A DNA stretch of 64,000 bases from SZUA-309 sp965232595 (GCA_965232595.1 OZ246983.1:3348001-3412000); one strand, 5' to 3'; positions 1 through 9,348 are shown, counted from the first letter of the stretch. Notes: generated by a model not told the origin, from the letters alone. Numbers and translations are program-made.

Positions 1-821
1 TCCTCGCCGATGTACTCCTTGGCGAGGCTGGCGTACGGGTTCAGACGCTTCTTCTTGCCTTTCGGGTCGGGCGCTTCGCCGACCCCGGAGCGCTCGTACT
101 GCAGCAGCCGCTTTGCCACGGTCCAGCCTTTGTTCATCTCGCCGACCAGGTCTACCTTCTGGGCGATGGCGTTATCGAAAAACGTCTCGCAGAACGGCGA
201 CGAGCCGGAGATCAGCGGGATCGGCTTGACCGTCACACCGGGTTGATCCATGGGCAGCAGCACGAAGCTGATGCCGTCGTGCTTCGGCGCGTCCGGGTCG
301 GTCCGCACCAGGCAGAACATCCAGTCCGCGTGATTGGCGCCGGAGGTCCAGATCTTCTGGCCGTTGATCACGAAGTGGTCGCCATCCAGGACCGCTTTGG
401 TCCGGAGGCTGGCCAGATCGGAGCCGGAACCCGGCTCGGAGTAACCCTGGCACCAGTTCACCTCACCGCTGGTGATCTTCGGCAGGTGCCGCTTCTTCTG
501 GTCCTCGGTGCCGTATTCCAGCAGCGTCGGCCCGATCATGGCCAGACCCATGCCGGAGGCGGGCGGCAGGGCACGGATGGCCGTCATCTCCTGGCGGAGA
601 ATGGCGCCTTCCTCTTTCGACAGGCCGCCGCCGCCGTACTCGGCCGGCCACATGGGCGCGGTCCAGCCCCGTTCCGCCGCCCGTTCGAGCCAGAGCCTGG
701 CATCGTCCGTGCTGTACACCTCGTGGGCGTCTTCGAAGTGGATGTTGCCCTGGCGCATGCTTTCCGGGCAGTTTTCCGCCAGCCAGGTGCGGGCGTCTTC
801 TCTGAATGCTTCGAGGCTCAT
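1..821 (-). CDS. Acyl-CoA dehydrogenase, 3' part beyond the left edge
   Basis: The first 273 residues of an acyl-CoA dehydrogenase are present; the rest lies outside the window. Such FAD enzymes introduce the alpha-beta double bond in acyl-CoA thioesters. The N-terminal helical domain (WPAEYGGGGLS, about residues 57-68) and the middle beta domain (QGYSEPGSGSDLASL, then IWTSGANHADW) match the family closely. The ATG at 821 has AGGAAG just upstream. The substrate cannot be told from this part, but the many acyl-CoA genes around it suggest fatty acid, isoprenoid or steroid side-chain breakdown. A second family member starts at 63703. Confidence 0.95.
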   Translation of the reverse strand, partial: MSLEAFREDARTWLAENCPESMRQGNIHFEDAHEVYSTDDARLWLERAAERGWTAPMWPAEYGGGGLSKEEGAILRQEMTAIRALPPASGMGLAMIGPTLLEYGTEDQKKRHLPKITSGEVNWCQGYSEPGSGSDLASLRTKAVLDGDHFVINGQKIWTSGANHADWMFCLVRTDPDAPKHDGISFVLLPMDQPGVTVKPIPLISGSSPFCETFFDNAIAQKVDLVGEMNKGWTVAKRLLQYERSGVGEAPDPKGKKKRLNPYASLAKEYIGE

Positions 822-910
822 GATTCTTCCTGCTTGTCTTCGCGCTAAACCGCCAATTATCGCAGACCGGAATTCGGCAGGCGAGGTTCTGTCCGGCAGC
901 CGATATGGGA

Positions 911-1600
911 TCAGTCGGAGATGTTCAGGCTGACGGTGCCCAGGTCGTTGCCGAACGCTCCGCGCCAGCGGCCCGGTTGTGGTTGATCCTGCTTGCCGAA
1001 GGCGCCGGTGATGGCGCGGTCGCCGGCTTTCAGGCAGCGACCATGCTCGAGGAGCTGGTTTGCCAACCGGGCCAGGGTCTCGAAGTGGTCATCGATGTGT
1101 CCGGCCGCTTCTACCGAGGCCACCGGGTTGCCGTCGTGGCTGAGGGTGACCGTCATCGCCTCGGCGTTCCAGTTGTCCGGCACCGGCCGTACCGGACCGA
1201 CGACGATGCCCCAGTTCGCAAGGCCGTCCTCGATTCGCTCGGCATCCGGCGAGGCTTTCGGGATCCGGCGCTGATTGATCTCGAACCCGGGCGCTACGCC
1301 CTGCAGATGACTTCGCACGCTGCTGGCGGTGACGGTGGCATCGATGTCCCGGCCGATGACAAAGCACACTTCGTTCTCGATGCCGCCGTTGCCGACTTCT
1401 GCCCAGGACAGGCTGGCGTCGTCCTCGAGGATCCGGGACGCAAGGATGAAGCCGAATGGGCGCACGCCGGGGCCGAAGGCATCTCTGGACTCGCCGGAGG
1501 TCTGACCGAGTTTCCAGCCGCCCACCGCCTCTCCGGCTGCTTCCAGCTCGGCGAGCCGATCCAGTTGCTGTCGCTGTGCTTGCTTGAGTTCCTCGTTCAT
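911..1600 (-). CDS. MhpD-like 2-keto-4-pentenoate hydratase / FAH-family protein
   Basis: The 229-residue protein resembles the 2-oxopent-4-enoate hydratase and fumarylacetoacetate hydrolase family, which hydrates or cleaves keto-acids from aromatic or steroid ring breakdown. The family's acidic metal-binding stretch is visible as ENEVCFVIGRD (about residues 75-85), and GAFGKQ near the C-terminus corresponds to the usual G-S/A-F active-site loop. Length fits single-domain MhpD proteins (about 230-260). The Shine-Dalgarno is weak. It lies 89 bp downstream of the acyl-CoA dehydrogenase start on the same strand, so the two may be cotranscribed. The substrate is unknown. Confidence 0.8.
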   Translation of the reverse strand: MNEELKQAQRQQLDRLAELEAAGEAVGGWKLGQTSGESRDAFGPGVRPFGFILASRILEDDASLSWAEVGNGGIENEVCFVIGRDIDATVTASSVRSHLQGVAPGFEINQRRIPKASPDAERIEDGLANWGIVVGPVRPVPDNWNAEAMTVTLSHDGNPVASVEAAGHIDDHFETLARLANQLLEHGRCLKAGDRAITGAFGKQDQPQPGRWRGAFGNDLGTVSLNISD

Positions 1601-1707
1601 ACTGCGGGGTCCACTTTCACCGTGATTCAGGGCGCGGATGATATTTCAGCGGCCGAGCCCGGAACAGAAGCTGCCCTGAATCAGACATTCCCGACAGGAG
1701 AAGAGCG

Positions 1708-2829
1708 ATGGCTGACCACGCCACAGGAAAACAGATTCAGTCGACCGTCCGCGCCGACGGCACCTTGAAGATCTCGCTGGAGACGGTGCCGACGCCGGAA
1801 CCGGACTCAGCAGAAGTGGTGGTGCAGGTGCAGGCATCGCCGATCAACCCCTCCGATCTGGGCCTGCTGTTCGGCGGCGCCGACATGAGCACCGCCAGGG
1901 TCGAGGACGGTGCCGTCATCGCCGACATTCCTGAGGCCATGATGCGGGCCATGGGCGCCCGGGTCGATCAGTCGCTGCCGGTGGGCAACGAGGGCGCGGG
2001 CGTCGTTGTCGCGGCCGGTGACTCAGAGCTCGCTCAGTCGCTCATGGGCAAAACCGTGGCCATTCTCGGCGGCGCCATGTACAGCGAGTACCGGGTCATC
2101 AAAGCCAAACAGTGCCTGGTGATGCCGGAGGGGACGACGCCTGCAGAAGGGGCATCCTGCTTCGTCAACCCGCTGACTGCGCTCGGCATGACTGAGACCA
2201 TGCGGCTCGAGGGGCACAAGGCGCTGGTGCACACGGCAGCCGCTTCGAACCTGGGGCAGATGCTGCAGAAAATCTGCATCGCGGATGGGATCGACCTGGT
2301 CAACATCGTCCGCAAGTCGGAGCAGGCGGAGCTGCTGCGTGGCATCGGCGCCAAGTACGTCTGCAACTCCAGCGAGCCGGACTTCATGGAGAAGCTGGTG
2401 GAGGCGCTGGCCGATACCGGCGCCACCATCGCCTTTGATGCCACCGGTGGCGGCAAGCTGGCGAGCCAGATTCTGACCGCGATGGAGGTGGCGCAGAGCC
2501 GCACCGCCGCAGAGTTCAGCCGCTACGGCTCCACGACGCACAAGCAGGTCTACATCTACGGCGGCCTGGATCGCAGCCCCACCGAGCTGACCCGGGGCTT
2601 CGGCATGGCCTGGGGGATCGGTGGCTGGCTGCTCACCCCGTTCCTGCAGAAGATCGGCTTCGAGGAAGCGGAAAAGCTCCGGCAGCGGGTTGCCAATGAG
2701 GTGAAGACCACCTTTGCATCCAGCTACGTGGCGGAAGTGTCGCTGGAAAACGCCTTGTCGCTGGAGTCCATTGCCGTCTACGGCAAGCAGGCAACCGGCG
2801 AGAAATACCTGGTGAATCCGAGCCTCTGA
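1708..2829 (+). CDS. MDR-family zinc-binding dehydrogenase / quinone reductase-like
   Basis: A 373-residue medium-chain dehydrogenase/reductase. The GroES-like N-terminal half holds SPINPSDLG and GNEGAGVV. The NAD(P)-binding half has HTAAASNLGQM in place of the usual glycine-rich loop. It probably reduces quinones, enoyl-CoA or similar enones with NADPH. The paired cysteines of a structural zinc site are not evident, so the zinc-independent quinone reductase branch is more likely. The ATG at 1708 follows AGGAGAAG. It is divergent from the hydratase at 911-1600 and convergent with the hydrolase at 2857. Confidence 0.85.
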   Translation: MADHATGKQIQSTVRADGTLKISLETVPTPEPDSAEVVVQVQASPINPSDLGLLFGGADMSTARVEDGAVIADIPEAMMRAMGARVDQSLPVGNEGAGVVVAAGDSELAQSLMGKTVAILGGAMYSEYRVIKAKQCLVMPEGTTPAEGASCFVNPLTALGMTETMRLEGHKALVHTAAASNLGQMLQKICIADGIDLVNIVRKSEQAELLRGIGAKYVCNSSEPDFMEKLVEALADTGATIAFDATGGGKLASQILTAMEVAQSRTAAEFSRYGSTTHKQVYIYGGLDRSPTELTRGFGMAWGIGGWLLTPFLQKIGFEEAEKLRQRVANEVKTTFASSYVAEVSLENALSLESIAVYGKQATGEKYLVNPSL

Positions 2830-2848
2830 GCCGGTGCGCAGAGGCTCG
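2819..2848. terminator. GC hairpin between convergent genes (terminator-like, no T-tract)
   Basis: CGAGCCTCTG (2819-2828) pairs perfectly with CAGAGGCTCG (2839-2848) across a 10-nt loop. The stem includes the end of the MDR gene and lies before the end of the convergent hydrolase gene. No T-run follows on either strand, so it may be a weak bidirectional terminator or an mRNA 3'-end stabiliser. Confidence 0.5.
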
Positions 2849-2856
2849 CTGCCGGG

Positions 2857-4233
2857 CTAGCTGACCCGTCGAGCCAGACGGACCCCGTTCATGACGTATG
2901 AAGCGGGGTCCTCGCCCGGGTCGCTGAACAGGATCAGGCCGCGGTCTACCGCCGGATCACCGGTTTCCAACCGGGCCGAGTTTCGATCCACCAGCTTCAG
3001 CCGCGATTTCGGCAGCGCGGCGCCAAATCCGTTCGGCGTGATCTCCATAAAGAGCTTGCCGCCACGGGCACTGATCTCCGTGGTGCCGGACATGTTCCGG
3101 TAGCGGCCCGTGTAGCGGTCGAGCGAACCGGCCAGCCGCTCGTTCAGAGCCTCGTCCACGTCCGGCGTCGCCGGCATGTCGACCCGGGCCAGGCCCTTGA
3201 GCAGGGTGCCGTAGAGCTCCTGGTAGAGACCGCCCGCATCGCCGCCGTTGGTGAGCAGCGCGATCGCCAGATCCTCCTCCGGCAGCACCCGGAGAAATGC
3301 GAACTGGCCGACGGTGCCGCCATCGTGGCCGATGACGCGCTTGCCGGACCAGCGCATCAGCATCCAGCCCAGGCCCCAGCCGTTCAGGCCGCGGGCGAAA
3401 CTCCCTCTGAAGCGGAACTGCGGCTTCTGCATCTGGCTGACCGAGCTGGCGGAGAGAATCCGCTCGCCCACACCCGAACGACCGCGATCGATGTGCAGCA
3501 CGGCAAACTTGAGCAGATCGGCCGCCGTCATCATGGGCATGGAGCCCGCGGCCTTCTGACCGTGCGACAGCCAGGGAATCGGGCTGATCCGCTGGCCGCT
3601 CGGCGCCCGGGCGTCGGGGATATGGCCAATTGCAGCGCGATAACTGAGGGTCTCTTCCGGTCGGGTCAGCGCCCGGGTCATGCCCAGTGGCTGGAACAGC
3701 CGCTCGCGGATCACCGTGTCCCAGCTTTGTCCCGTTAGCACTTCTGTTATGCGCCCGAGCATGGCAAAGCCGAAGTTGCAGTAGGACAGGCGCGCGCCGG
3801 GATCGAACAGGTTCGGCAGCATGGTGCCCATGTCCTGCAGGCGAGCGATGCTCTGCTCGCCGGATCCGGTATCGATGAAGAGGTCGCCCTCGATGCCGCT
3901 GGTGTGAGAGAGAAAGTGCCTCGGGGTCACCGTCCTCGAAACGTCCGCGTCGGCGACGCGGAACCCGGGCAGGTAAGCCCGGACCGGTGTGTCCAGGTCG
4001 AGCAGGCCCTCGTCGACCAGCTGCATGACGAGGCTGGTGGTGAAGATTTTGGTGATCGAGCCGATCTGAAAGACCGAATCGGGTGTGGCGTTGACGCCGG
4101 TGTCCACGTTCAGAACGCCGCTCGCCGCTTGGTAGAGGCGGCCGCGGCGGTGGATGGCAAGTGCGGCGCCGGGGACGTTATAGCGGCGGATACCGCTTCT
4201 CAGCAGTTTCGGGAGATCCTTGAGTAAAGACAT
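2857..4233 (-). CDS. Serine hydrolase, class C beta-lactamase family
   Basis: A 458-residue protein with the three penicillin-binding/beta-lactamase-fold motifs: S-I-T-K (59-62, nucleophile S59), Y-C-N (151-153) and H-D-G-G (303-306). A C-terminal extension of about 120 residues (from about 340) resembles the beta-sandwich seen in D-peptidase and esterase relatives. There is no signal peptide, so it is probably cytoplasmic, and an esterase or peptidase is more likely than a lactamase. The ATG at 4233 follows AAGGGGGG. It is divergent from the SDR at 4281 with only 47 bp between, so each promoter probably overlaps the other gene. Confidence 0.9.
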   Translation of the reverse strand: MSLLKDLPKLLRSGIRRYNVPGAALAIHRRGRLYQAASGVLNVDTGVNATPDSVFQIGSITKIFTTSLVMQLVDEGLLDLDTPVRAYLPGFRVADADVSRTVTPRHFLSHTSGIEGDLFIDTGSGEQSIARLQDMGTMLPNLFDPGARLSYCNFGFAMLGRITEVLTGQSWDTVIRERLFQPLGMTRALTRPEETLSYRAAIGHIPDARAPSGQRISPIPWLSHGQKAAGSMPMMTAADLLKFAVLHIDRGRSGVGERILSASSVSQMQKPQFRFRGSFARGLNGWGLGWMLMRWSGKRVIGHDGGTVGQFAFLRVLPEEDLAIALLTNGGDAGGLYQELYGTLLKGLARVDMPATPDVDEALNERLAGSLDRYTGRYRNMSGTTEISARGGKLFMEITPNGFGAALPKSRLKLVDRNSARLETGDPAVDRGLILFSDPGEDPASYVMNGVRLARRVS

Positions 4234-4280
4234 ATTCCCCCCTTATTGTTTGCTTACGAACATAGCAGAAGGGGGTTGGG

Positions 4281-5144
4281 ATGTCTGAGTTCCAGGACAA
4301 GGTGGTCGTCATCACCGGGGCCGGCGGCGGCCTGGGCAGAAGCCACGCGCTCGAGTTCGCCAAGCGCGGTGCAAAAGTGGTGGTGAACGATCTCGGCGGT
4401 TCCGTTGACGGCACGGGCGCCAGCGACAGCGCCAAGGCCGTGGTGGCAGAGATCGAGGCGATGGGTGGCCAGGCCATCGCCAACGGTGACTCGGTTGCCG
4501 ACAAGGAAGGGGCCAAGCGCATCATTCAGGATGCGGTCGATGCGTTCGGCACCGTGCATATCCTTGTGAACAACGCCGGCATTCTTCGCGACAAGACGCT
4601 GAAGAAGATGGAGATGGAGGATTTTGACCTGGTCATGCAGGTGCACATGAACGGCAGCGCCTACGTGACCAAGGCGGCATGGGAGATCATGTACGAGCAG
4701 CGGTACGGTCGCATCGTGCTGACCAGCTCCGGTTCCGGCATCTACGGAAACTTCGGGCAGTCCAACTACGGCGCCGCGAAGATGGCCATGCTCGGCTTCA
4801 TGAACGTGCTGATGCTGGAGGGTCGCAATCGCAACATCCGCGTGAACTGCCTGGCGCCGGGCGCGGCGACCCGGATGATCGCCAGCATTCCGGGCCGCGA
4901 CATCGATCCGGACAACCCGGACCCGGAGAACCACCCGCGGCTGGTCAGCCCGGCGGTGCTGTTCATGTGTCAGGAAGACGCGCCGACGGGTGCGGTCATC
5001 AACGCCAGCCGCGGCAACTACAGCCGGGCGCAGATCTTCGTCAACGAAGGGGTGAGCCTCGGGGTCGACGCCACTTACGAAGACCTGGCGGCGGTAGGCG
5101 AGCAGCTCATGGACATGGCAGGCGCAGCCCCACGGGAAAGATGA
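4281..5144 (+). CDS. SDR dehydrogenase, (3R)-hydroxyacyl-CoA dehydrogenase type
   Basis: A 287-residue short-chain dehydrogenase. The cofactor motif TGAGGGLG is at residues 12-19, NNAG at 97-100, and the catalytic set is S150, Y163 and K167 (YGAAK). The start VVITGAGGGLGRSHALEFA followed by VVNDLGGS is characteristic of the dehydrogenase unit of peroxisomal multifunctional enzyme type 2 and its bacterial single-domain relatives, which oxidise 3-hydroxyacyl-CoA. The ATG at 4281 follows GAAGGGGG. The partner hydratase could be one of the MaoC or hotdog proteins elsewhere in the window. Confidence 0.9.
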   Translation: MSEFQDKVVVITGAGGGLGRSHALEFAKRGAKVVVNDLGGSVDGTGASDSAKAVVAEIEAMGGQAIANGDSVADKEGAKRIIQDAVDAFGTVHILVNNAGILRDKTLKKMEMEDFDLVMQVHMNGSAYVTKAAWEIMYEQRYGRIVLTSSGSGIYGNFGQSNYGAAKMAMLGFMNVLMLEGRNRNIRVNCLAPGAATRMIASIPGRDIDPDNPDPENHPRLVSPAVLFMCQEDAPTGAVINASRGNYSRAQIFVNEGVSLGVDATYEDLAAVGEQLMDMAGAAPRER

Positions 5145-5628
5145 TCGCGGGAAAAGTGATCATGAGAAACTGATGTTGCAGCGCTGAAACAAGTCCTCCG
5201 GACGACGCCGGGGATGCCCTGCTGATCGCCGTGATCTGTTCGGAGTCTGTTTCAGATCCGGTTCTATTCGTCCGGGCAACCCCGCGCCGCTGACGCAAAA
5301 CGCCCCGTAACGGGGCGTTTTTATGTAGGAAACGCTGTCTGAGCGGCGAATCCCAGAGTTCCGCCCGTCCCTATCAGGATCCCCGTACCGCGCTGCGCAG
5401 CCCTTGTAACACCCTGATTTATATGGGGTTTGTGCCTAATTTCGTACTAACGAGAACCTTGACAGCCTGCATCAAGCGACGAATCCCGCAAAAACTGGAG
5501 AAAAACTGAATTTTTAGCGCAGAAATGGGCTGCAAATTGTTTCTCAGTCGTTACAATTCGCCGCCATGGGCCTTGAGCCCAATGAAAACAACCAAGAGTT
5601 CTCGAGAACTCATCTCAAGGGATCACTC
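5145..5628. other. Intergenic region before the large TonB receptor gene
   Basis: This 484-bp stretch has no convincing gene. It holds the terminator at 5297-5322. Its second half, from about 5400, is richer in A and T than its surroundings and should carry the receptor promoter. Candidates are TTGACA at 5459-5464 (no good -10 at 17 bp) and TACAAT at 5552-5557 (no good -35). An in-frame ATG at 5566 would add 21 residues before the signal peptide and is rejected as the start. Confidence 0.6.
5297..5322. terminator. Rho-independent terminator, probably bidirectional
   Basis: CGCCCCG (5301-5307), TAA loop and CGGGGCG (5311-5317) form a perfect 7-bp GC stem. TTTTT follows at 5318-5322 and AAAA precedes it, so it can act on either strand. 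On the plus strand it ends transcription from the SDR gene at 4281-5144. Confidence 0.9.
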
Positions 5629-8520
5629 ATGAAAATGAAACTCACTTCTCTGGGACGTTTCACTTCCATGGCTGCTGCATTCTTCATGGCGCTGACCAGC
5701 TTCTCCGCTGGCCAGGTATTCGCCGAAGAAGCGGTGATCGAGGAAGTGGTCGTTACTGGTTCGCGGATCGCGCGTTCCAATTTCGAAGCAGCGTCACCGA
5801 TCGATGTCGTGACCGCGGAAGACCTCGAAGCTTCCGGCGTGATCAGCGTCGATGAGTACCTGAAGCGTCTGCCGACCTTCTCCGGCTGGCAGGCAGGTGC
5901 CAACATCAACAACGGCGGTGACGGCGGTAAGTTCGTCGATATCCGCGGCCTCGGATTCAAGCGTACGCTGATCCTGGTCAACGGTCGTCGCAGCGTCGGC
6001 AGCTTCATCGGCTCCTCTTCGGACGTCGGTGCGGTTGACCTGAACACTGTGCCGATCCCGATGATCGAGCGGATCGAAGTCCTGAAAGACGGCGCCTCTG
6101 CCATCTACGGCTCCGACGCGCTGGCTGGTGTGATCAACATCATCACCAAGGATCGCTTCGAAGGCATCGAGCTCTCGGCTGACGCCAGCTGGGGCACCGA
6201 AGAGTGGGACGCGGAAACGCACTCCATCTCTGCCTTGATGGGTGCAGCCAACGATCGCGGTGGCGCTTCCATGAGCCTGACCTACGCCAAGCAGAAAGAG
6301 CTTCTGCAGGGCGAGCGCAGCTGGGCGCAGGACGCCCTGTGGCCGCAGCTGCAGGCTGACGGCAGCTTCGTATCCGAGCCGGGTGGTTCTTCCAACAGCC
6401 GTCAGATCGACACCGCTGGTTTCTTCGATCCGGGTGCTGCTGCCATCACTACCGGCAGCTTCATCGTTGACGAAGGCACCGGTGTTGCCCGTCCGTTCAC
6501 CAGCGACGACGTATACAACTACGCGCCGGTAAACGCCCTGATCACGCCGCACGAGCGTTACCAGATCGCCGCGCAGGCGGACTACGAGTTCTCCGATGCG
6601 GTATCTATCTTCGGTGAGGCAAGCTACACCCGCCGTAACTCGGCACAGCGTCTGGCGCCTGATGCGTCTTTCTCCGTGACCGACTTCAACGGCATGCCGA
6701 ACGAGTTCGTGCCGGCTTCCAACCCGTTCAACCCGTTCGGTGATTGCGCGCTGGCAGGCACGCCTGGCTGTGCCAACACCTTCGATCTGAACGATCTGGG
6801 TATCTCCGGTCAGGACGTTGGTGTTAACCGTCGTTTCACCGAGTCCGGTGGTCGTCGCTTCACTCAGTCCGTCGACAGCTTCCGCATGCTGGCGGGCCTG
6901 AAAGGCGACATCAACGAGAACGTAGGTTGGGAACTCTCCTACATCTACTCCGAGGGTGAAGTGGTCAATGAGACCAACTTCTACCACCGCTTTGATCGCT
7001 GGGCGATCATGGTCGATCCCGATCAGTGTGCAGCCGATCCTGGCTGTGTGGCTGCAACCGGTCCCGACAACGTGCTGAACCCGTTCCAGCCGTTCGGCGG
7101 CATCACCCAGGAGGAGCTCGGCTTCCTCATGGCGAGCTCGCTGAAAGACCAGTACAAGAACAACATGCAGAACCTGAACCTGTCCTTCAACGGCGCCTTC
7201 GGCGAGCTGGAAGGCGGTCAGATCGGCTGGTCTGCTGGCTACGAGTGGCGGAAAGAAGGGGCGGAGTTCATTCCTGACGAGTTCCTCGGCGGTGGCCTGA
7301 CCACCTCCGGTGCCTCCGATCCGCTGAGCGGTTCCTACAAGGTCGACGAGCTGTACGGCGAGATGCTGTTCCCGCTGCTGTCCGGTCGTGCCTTCGCTGA
7401 GAGCCTCGAAGTCGAAGCGGCGATCCGCTACTCCGACTACAACACCGCGGCCGGCGACACCACCAACGGTAAGCTGGGCGTGAACTGGGCGATCAACAAC
7501 TCCTGGCGGGTACGGTCTTCCTACTCCACCGGCTTCCGGGCACCGAACGTGGTCGAGCAGGTGGCAGGTCAGTCCACGACCTTCCCGATCGTTGAGAACC
7601 CCTGTGAGTTCTACGGCATCCGCACGGACATCACCGACAACATCCGCAACAACTGTATTGCCCAGGGCCTGCCTGATGATTTCGGCGTAGGTTTCCAGTG
7701 GCAGGCAGCCTACTTCCTGAACCCCGATCCGGAAATGCAGCCGGAAGAGTCCACCACCTGGACCTTCGGCGTGGTCTGGAGCCCGGAGAACATCGAAGGC
7801 CTGCGGATCAGCCTGGACTGGTGGGACTACGAGATCGACGAGTACATCGACGCGCCTGACTACAACGGCGTGCTCCGCAACTGTCTGAACGCACCCGATC
7901 AGGATGCCGATGCAGCTGCTGGCGGTCCCTGCTCCATCTTCCTGAACGGCACCAGCGGCCTGAACTTCGGTGGCGCGGTCGGTGACGACGCTGAAACCGA
8001 GTTCGGTAACCTGGGTAAGGTTGAAACCGCTGGTTTCGACTGGGCCGTTGATTACGCCCGTCCGGTCGAGTGGGGCTTCGTCAACATGATGGAGATCCGC
8101 TTCTTCGGCACCTACCTGGACAAGTACAAGGAGACTTTCCCGCTCTCCGGTACCCAGGAAATGGTTGGCACCGCCGGTGACGACGACGGCTTCGGCGTCT
8201 ACCCGGAGTGGCGTTGGAACACCATGTTCACCCTGTCCAGCAACAACGCGTCGCTGGGCTGGAACATGTACTGGATCGACGAGACTGACGACCTGCTGCG
8301 TCCGGCGGAAATCACCGACGCGCCGAAGGCCGACAGCGTGCTCTACCACGATCTGGTGGGTTCCTACACCTGGCGCTCCGCCGTCTTCAGCGCTGGTCTG
8401 GAAAACCTGACCAACGAGAAGCCGCCGCGCTTCCACAGCGCCTTCAACGCCAACACGGCGCCTGGCGTTTACGATGTGGTTGGCCGCAAGCTCTGGCTGC
8501 GGGTTAAGGTTGCTTTCTAA
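5629..8520 (+). CDS. TonB-dependent outer-membrane receptor
   Basis: A 963-residue receptor of the large TonB-dependent class, importing an unknown ligand across the outer membrane. It has a signal peptide (about residues 1-32, ending VFA), a TonB box-like EEVVVTG, a plug domain with VLKDGASAIYGSDALAGVINI, and a C-terminal barrel ending in phenylalanine (RVKVAF). Long cysteine-bearing extracellular loops are visible, for example around GDCALAGTPGCAN. The ATG at 5629 follows AAGGGA and sits right before the signal peptide, so it is preferred over the ATG at 5566. Its own terminators on both sides suggest a monocistronic unit. Codon choice looks strongly biased, consistent with high expression. 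Confidence 0.95.
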   Translation: MKMKLTSLGRFTSMAAAFFMALTSFSAGQVFAEEAVIEEVVVTGSRIARSNFEAASPIDVVTAEDLEASGVISVDEYLKRLPTFSGWQAGANINNGGDGGKFVDIRGLGFKRTLILVNGRRSVGSFIGSSSDVGAVDLNTVPIPMIERIEVLKDGASAIYGSDALAGVINIITKDRFEGIELSADASWGTEEWDAETHSISALMGAANDRGGASMSLTYAKQKELLQGERSWAQDALWPQLQADGSFVSEPGGSSNSRQIDTAGFFDPGAAAITTGSFIVDEGTGVARPFTSDDVYNYAPVNALITPHERYQIAAQADYEFSDAVSIFGEASYTRRNSAQRLAPDASFSVTDFNGMPNEFVPASNPFNPFGDCALAGTPGCANTFDLNDLGISGQDVGVNRRFTESGGRRFTQSVDSFRMLAGLKGDINENVGWELSYIYSEGEVVNETNFYHRFDRWAIMVDPDQCAADPGCVAATGPDNVLNPFQPFGGITQEELGFLMASSLKDQYKNNMQNLNLSFNGAFGELEGGQIGWSAGYEWRKEGAEFIPDEFLGGGLTTSGASDPLSGSYKVDELYGEMLFPLLSGRAFAESLEVEAAIRYSDYNTAAGDTTNGKLGVNWAINNSWRVRSSYSTGFRAPNVVEQVAGQSTTFPIVENPCEFYGIRTDITDNIRNNCIAQGLPDDFGVGFQWQAAYFLNPDPEMQPEESTTWTFGVVWSPENIEGLRISLDWWDYEIDEYIDAPDYNGVLRNCLNAPDQDADAAAGGPCSIFLNGTSGLNFGGAVGDDAETEFGNLGKVETAGFDWAVDYARPVEWGFVNMMEIRFFGTYLDKYKETFPLSGTQEMVGTAGDDDGFGVYPEWRWNTMFTLSSNNASLGWNMYWIDETDDLLRPAEITDAPKADSVLYHDLVGSYTWRSAVFSAGLENLTNEKPPRFHSAFNANTAPGVYDVVGRKLWLRVKVAF

Positions 8521-8545
8521 GCAATCTGAATCACATTCGTGACTC

Positions 8546-8578
8546 AAAGCCGGTGGGGTTTCCCCACCGGCTTTTTTT
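8546..8578 (+). terminator. Rho-independent terminator of the TonB receptor gene
   Basis: A 13-bp perfect stem, AAAGCCGGTGGGG (8546-8558) with CCCCACCGGCTTT (8562-8574), has a TTT loop and a run of seven Ts at 8572-8578. It is the strongest terminator in the window, 25 bp after the receptor stop codon. Confidence 0.95.
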
Positions 8579-8613
8579 GTGGCAGCTTTTTCTGCCTGAA
8601 CGGAGAAAACCTA

Positions 8614-9162
8614 ATGATTCGAGCGTTGCTCACTGGCTTTGCCCTCAGCCTGGTTGCAGGGGTCGCGACTGCTGGCTCGGCGGAAGACCGCCTGCAGGCG
8701 GCGATCGCTGAGTGTCGCGCGGTGACCACGGCGATCGGGCGGCTCGACTGCTACGACGCGATCGCCCTTCCGGATGTTGTCGTCGCATCAGAGGGCGCTG
8801 CCGTCGGCGTGGCTGAGAACGAGGCGGCAAGCGGTGCTGCCGAGGCTGCGGTAGCTGCAGGCGTGACGGCTCAGGCCACCGCCGGCGAAGCGCGTGCCGC
8901 CGAAGAGGCTGAGTTCGGCTTCGAGTTCGACGTCAAGGATGCGTTGGATTCCGTAACCAGCGACGTCAACGAGATACGCAAGAATGCCAAGGGCGGCCTG
9001 GTCCTGACCCTGGCGAATGATCAGGTCTGGCAGCAGAACGACGGTCAGTTGCTGTTTCTCGACGAGGGGGACAGCGTCACGATTACTCGCGGTGCGCTCA
9101 GCGCGTTCTACCTCATGAAGGAAGGCAAGGGCCGACGCTACAAGTTCACGCGGGTTCGCTGA
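8614..9162 (+). CDS. Small exported protein of unknown function
   Basis: The protein has 182 residues from the ATG at 8614, preceded by GGAGAAAA. An upstream in-frame start at 8539 would place the receptor terminator inside the gene and is rejected. It has a signal peptide (MIRALLTGFALSLVAGVATA), then a two-cysteine segment AECRAVTTAIGRLDCYD, an alanine/glutamate-rich linker (about 55-95), and a C-terminal beta-rich domain with VLTLANDQVWQQNDGQ. The C..RL.CYD pattern is seen in several proteobacterial envelope proteins. I do not assign a function; it probably acts in the periplasm. Confidence 0.8.
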   Translation: MIRALLTGFALSLVAGVATAGSAEDRLQAAIAECRAVTTAIGRLDCYDAIALPDVVVASEGAAVGVAENEAASGAAEAAVAAGVTAQATAGEARAAEEAEFGFEFDVKDALDSVTSDVNEIRKNAKGGLVLTLANDQVWQQNDGQLLFLDEGDSVTITRGALSAFYLMKEGKGRRYKFTRVR

Positions 9163-9290
9163 GCCGAATTCTGAACTTCTCCATCCGACCGGGCTCTACC
9201 CAGGGGCGGACGTACTTTGCGCTCTGTCTCAGTACGGCTGTTACAAACTAGACATTTTCCTCGGAATCCTGGCCATCTATATGAACTGCA

Positions 9291-9320
9291 AGGATTTTGT
9301 CTCGACGCTCTGTCTATAAT
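9291..9320 (+). promoter_or_regulatory. Candidate promoter for the aspartoacylase-like gene
   Basis: A consensus -10 box TATAAT sits at 9315-9320, 29 bp before the ATG at 9349. The -35 region (around 9291-9297) is poor. It lies in a locally AT-richer 186-bp gap after the exported-protein gene, which fits a promoter for the two overlapping genes that follow. Confidence 0.45.
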
Positions 9321-9348
9321 GACTTTCTGGTACGCCTGAAACGGACGC

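Noticed and set aside
5459..5487. Housekeeping promoter of the TonB receptor gene at TTGACA
   Set aside because: The -35 is perfect but the -10 at 17 bp (AATCCC) is too poor to call; kept only as a candidate in the intergenic note.
5794..8547. 917-codon open frame antisense to the TonB receptor gene
   Set aside because: It mirrors the receptor's strong codon bias in a high-GC genome; the protein has no signal, domain or plausible composition, and the terminator lies in its first codons.
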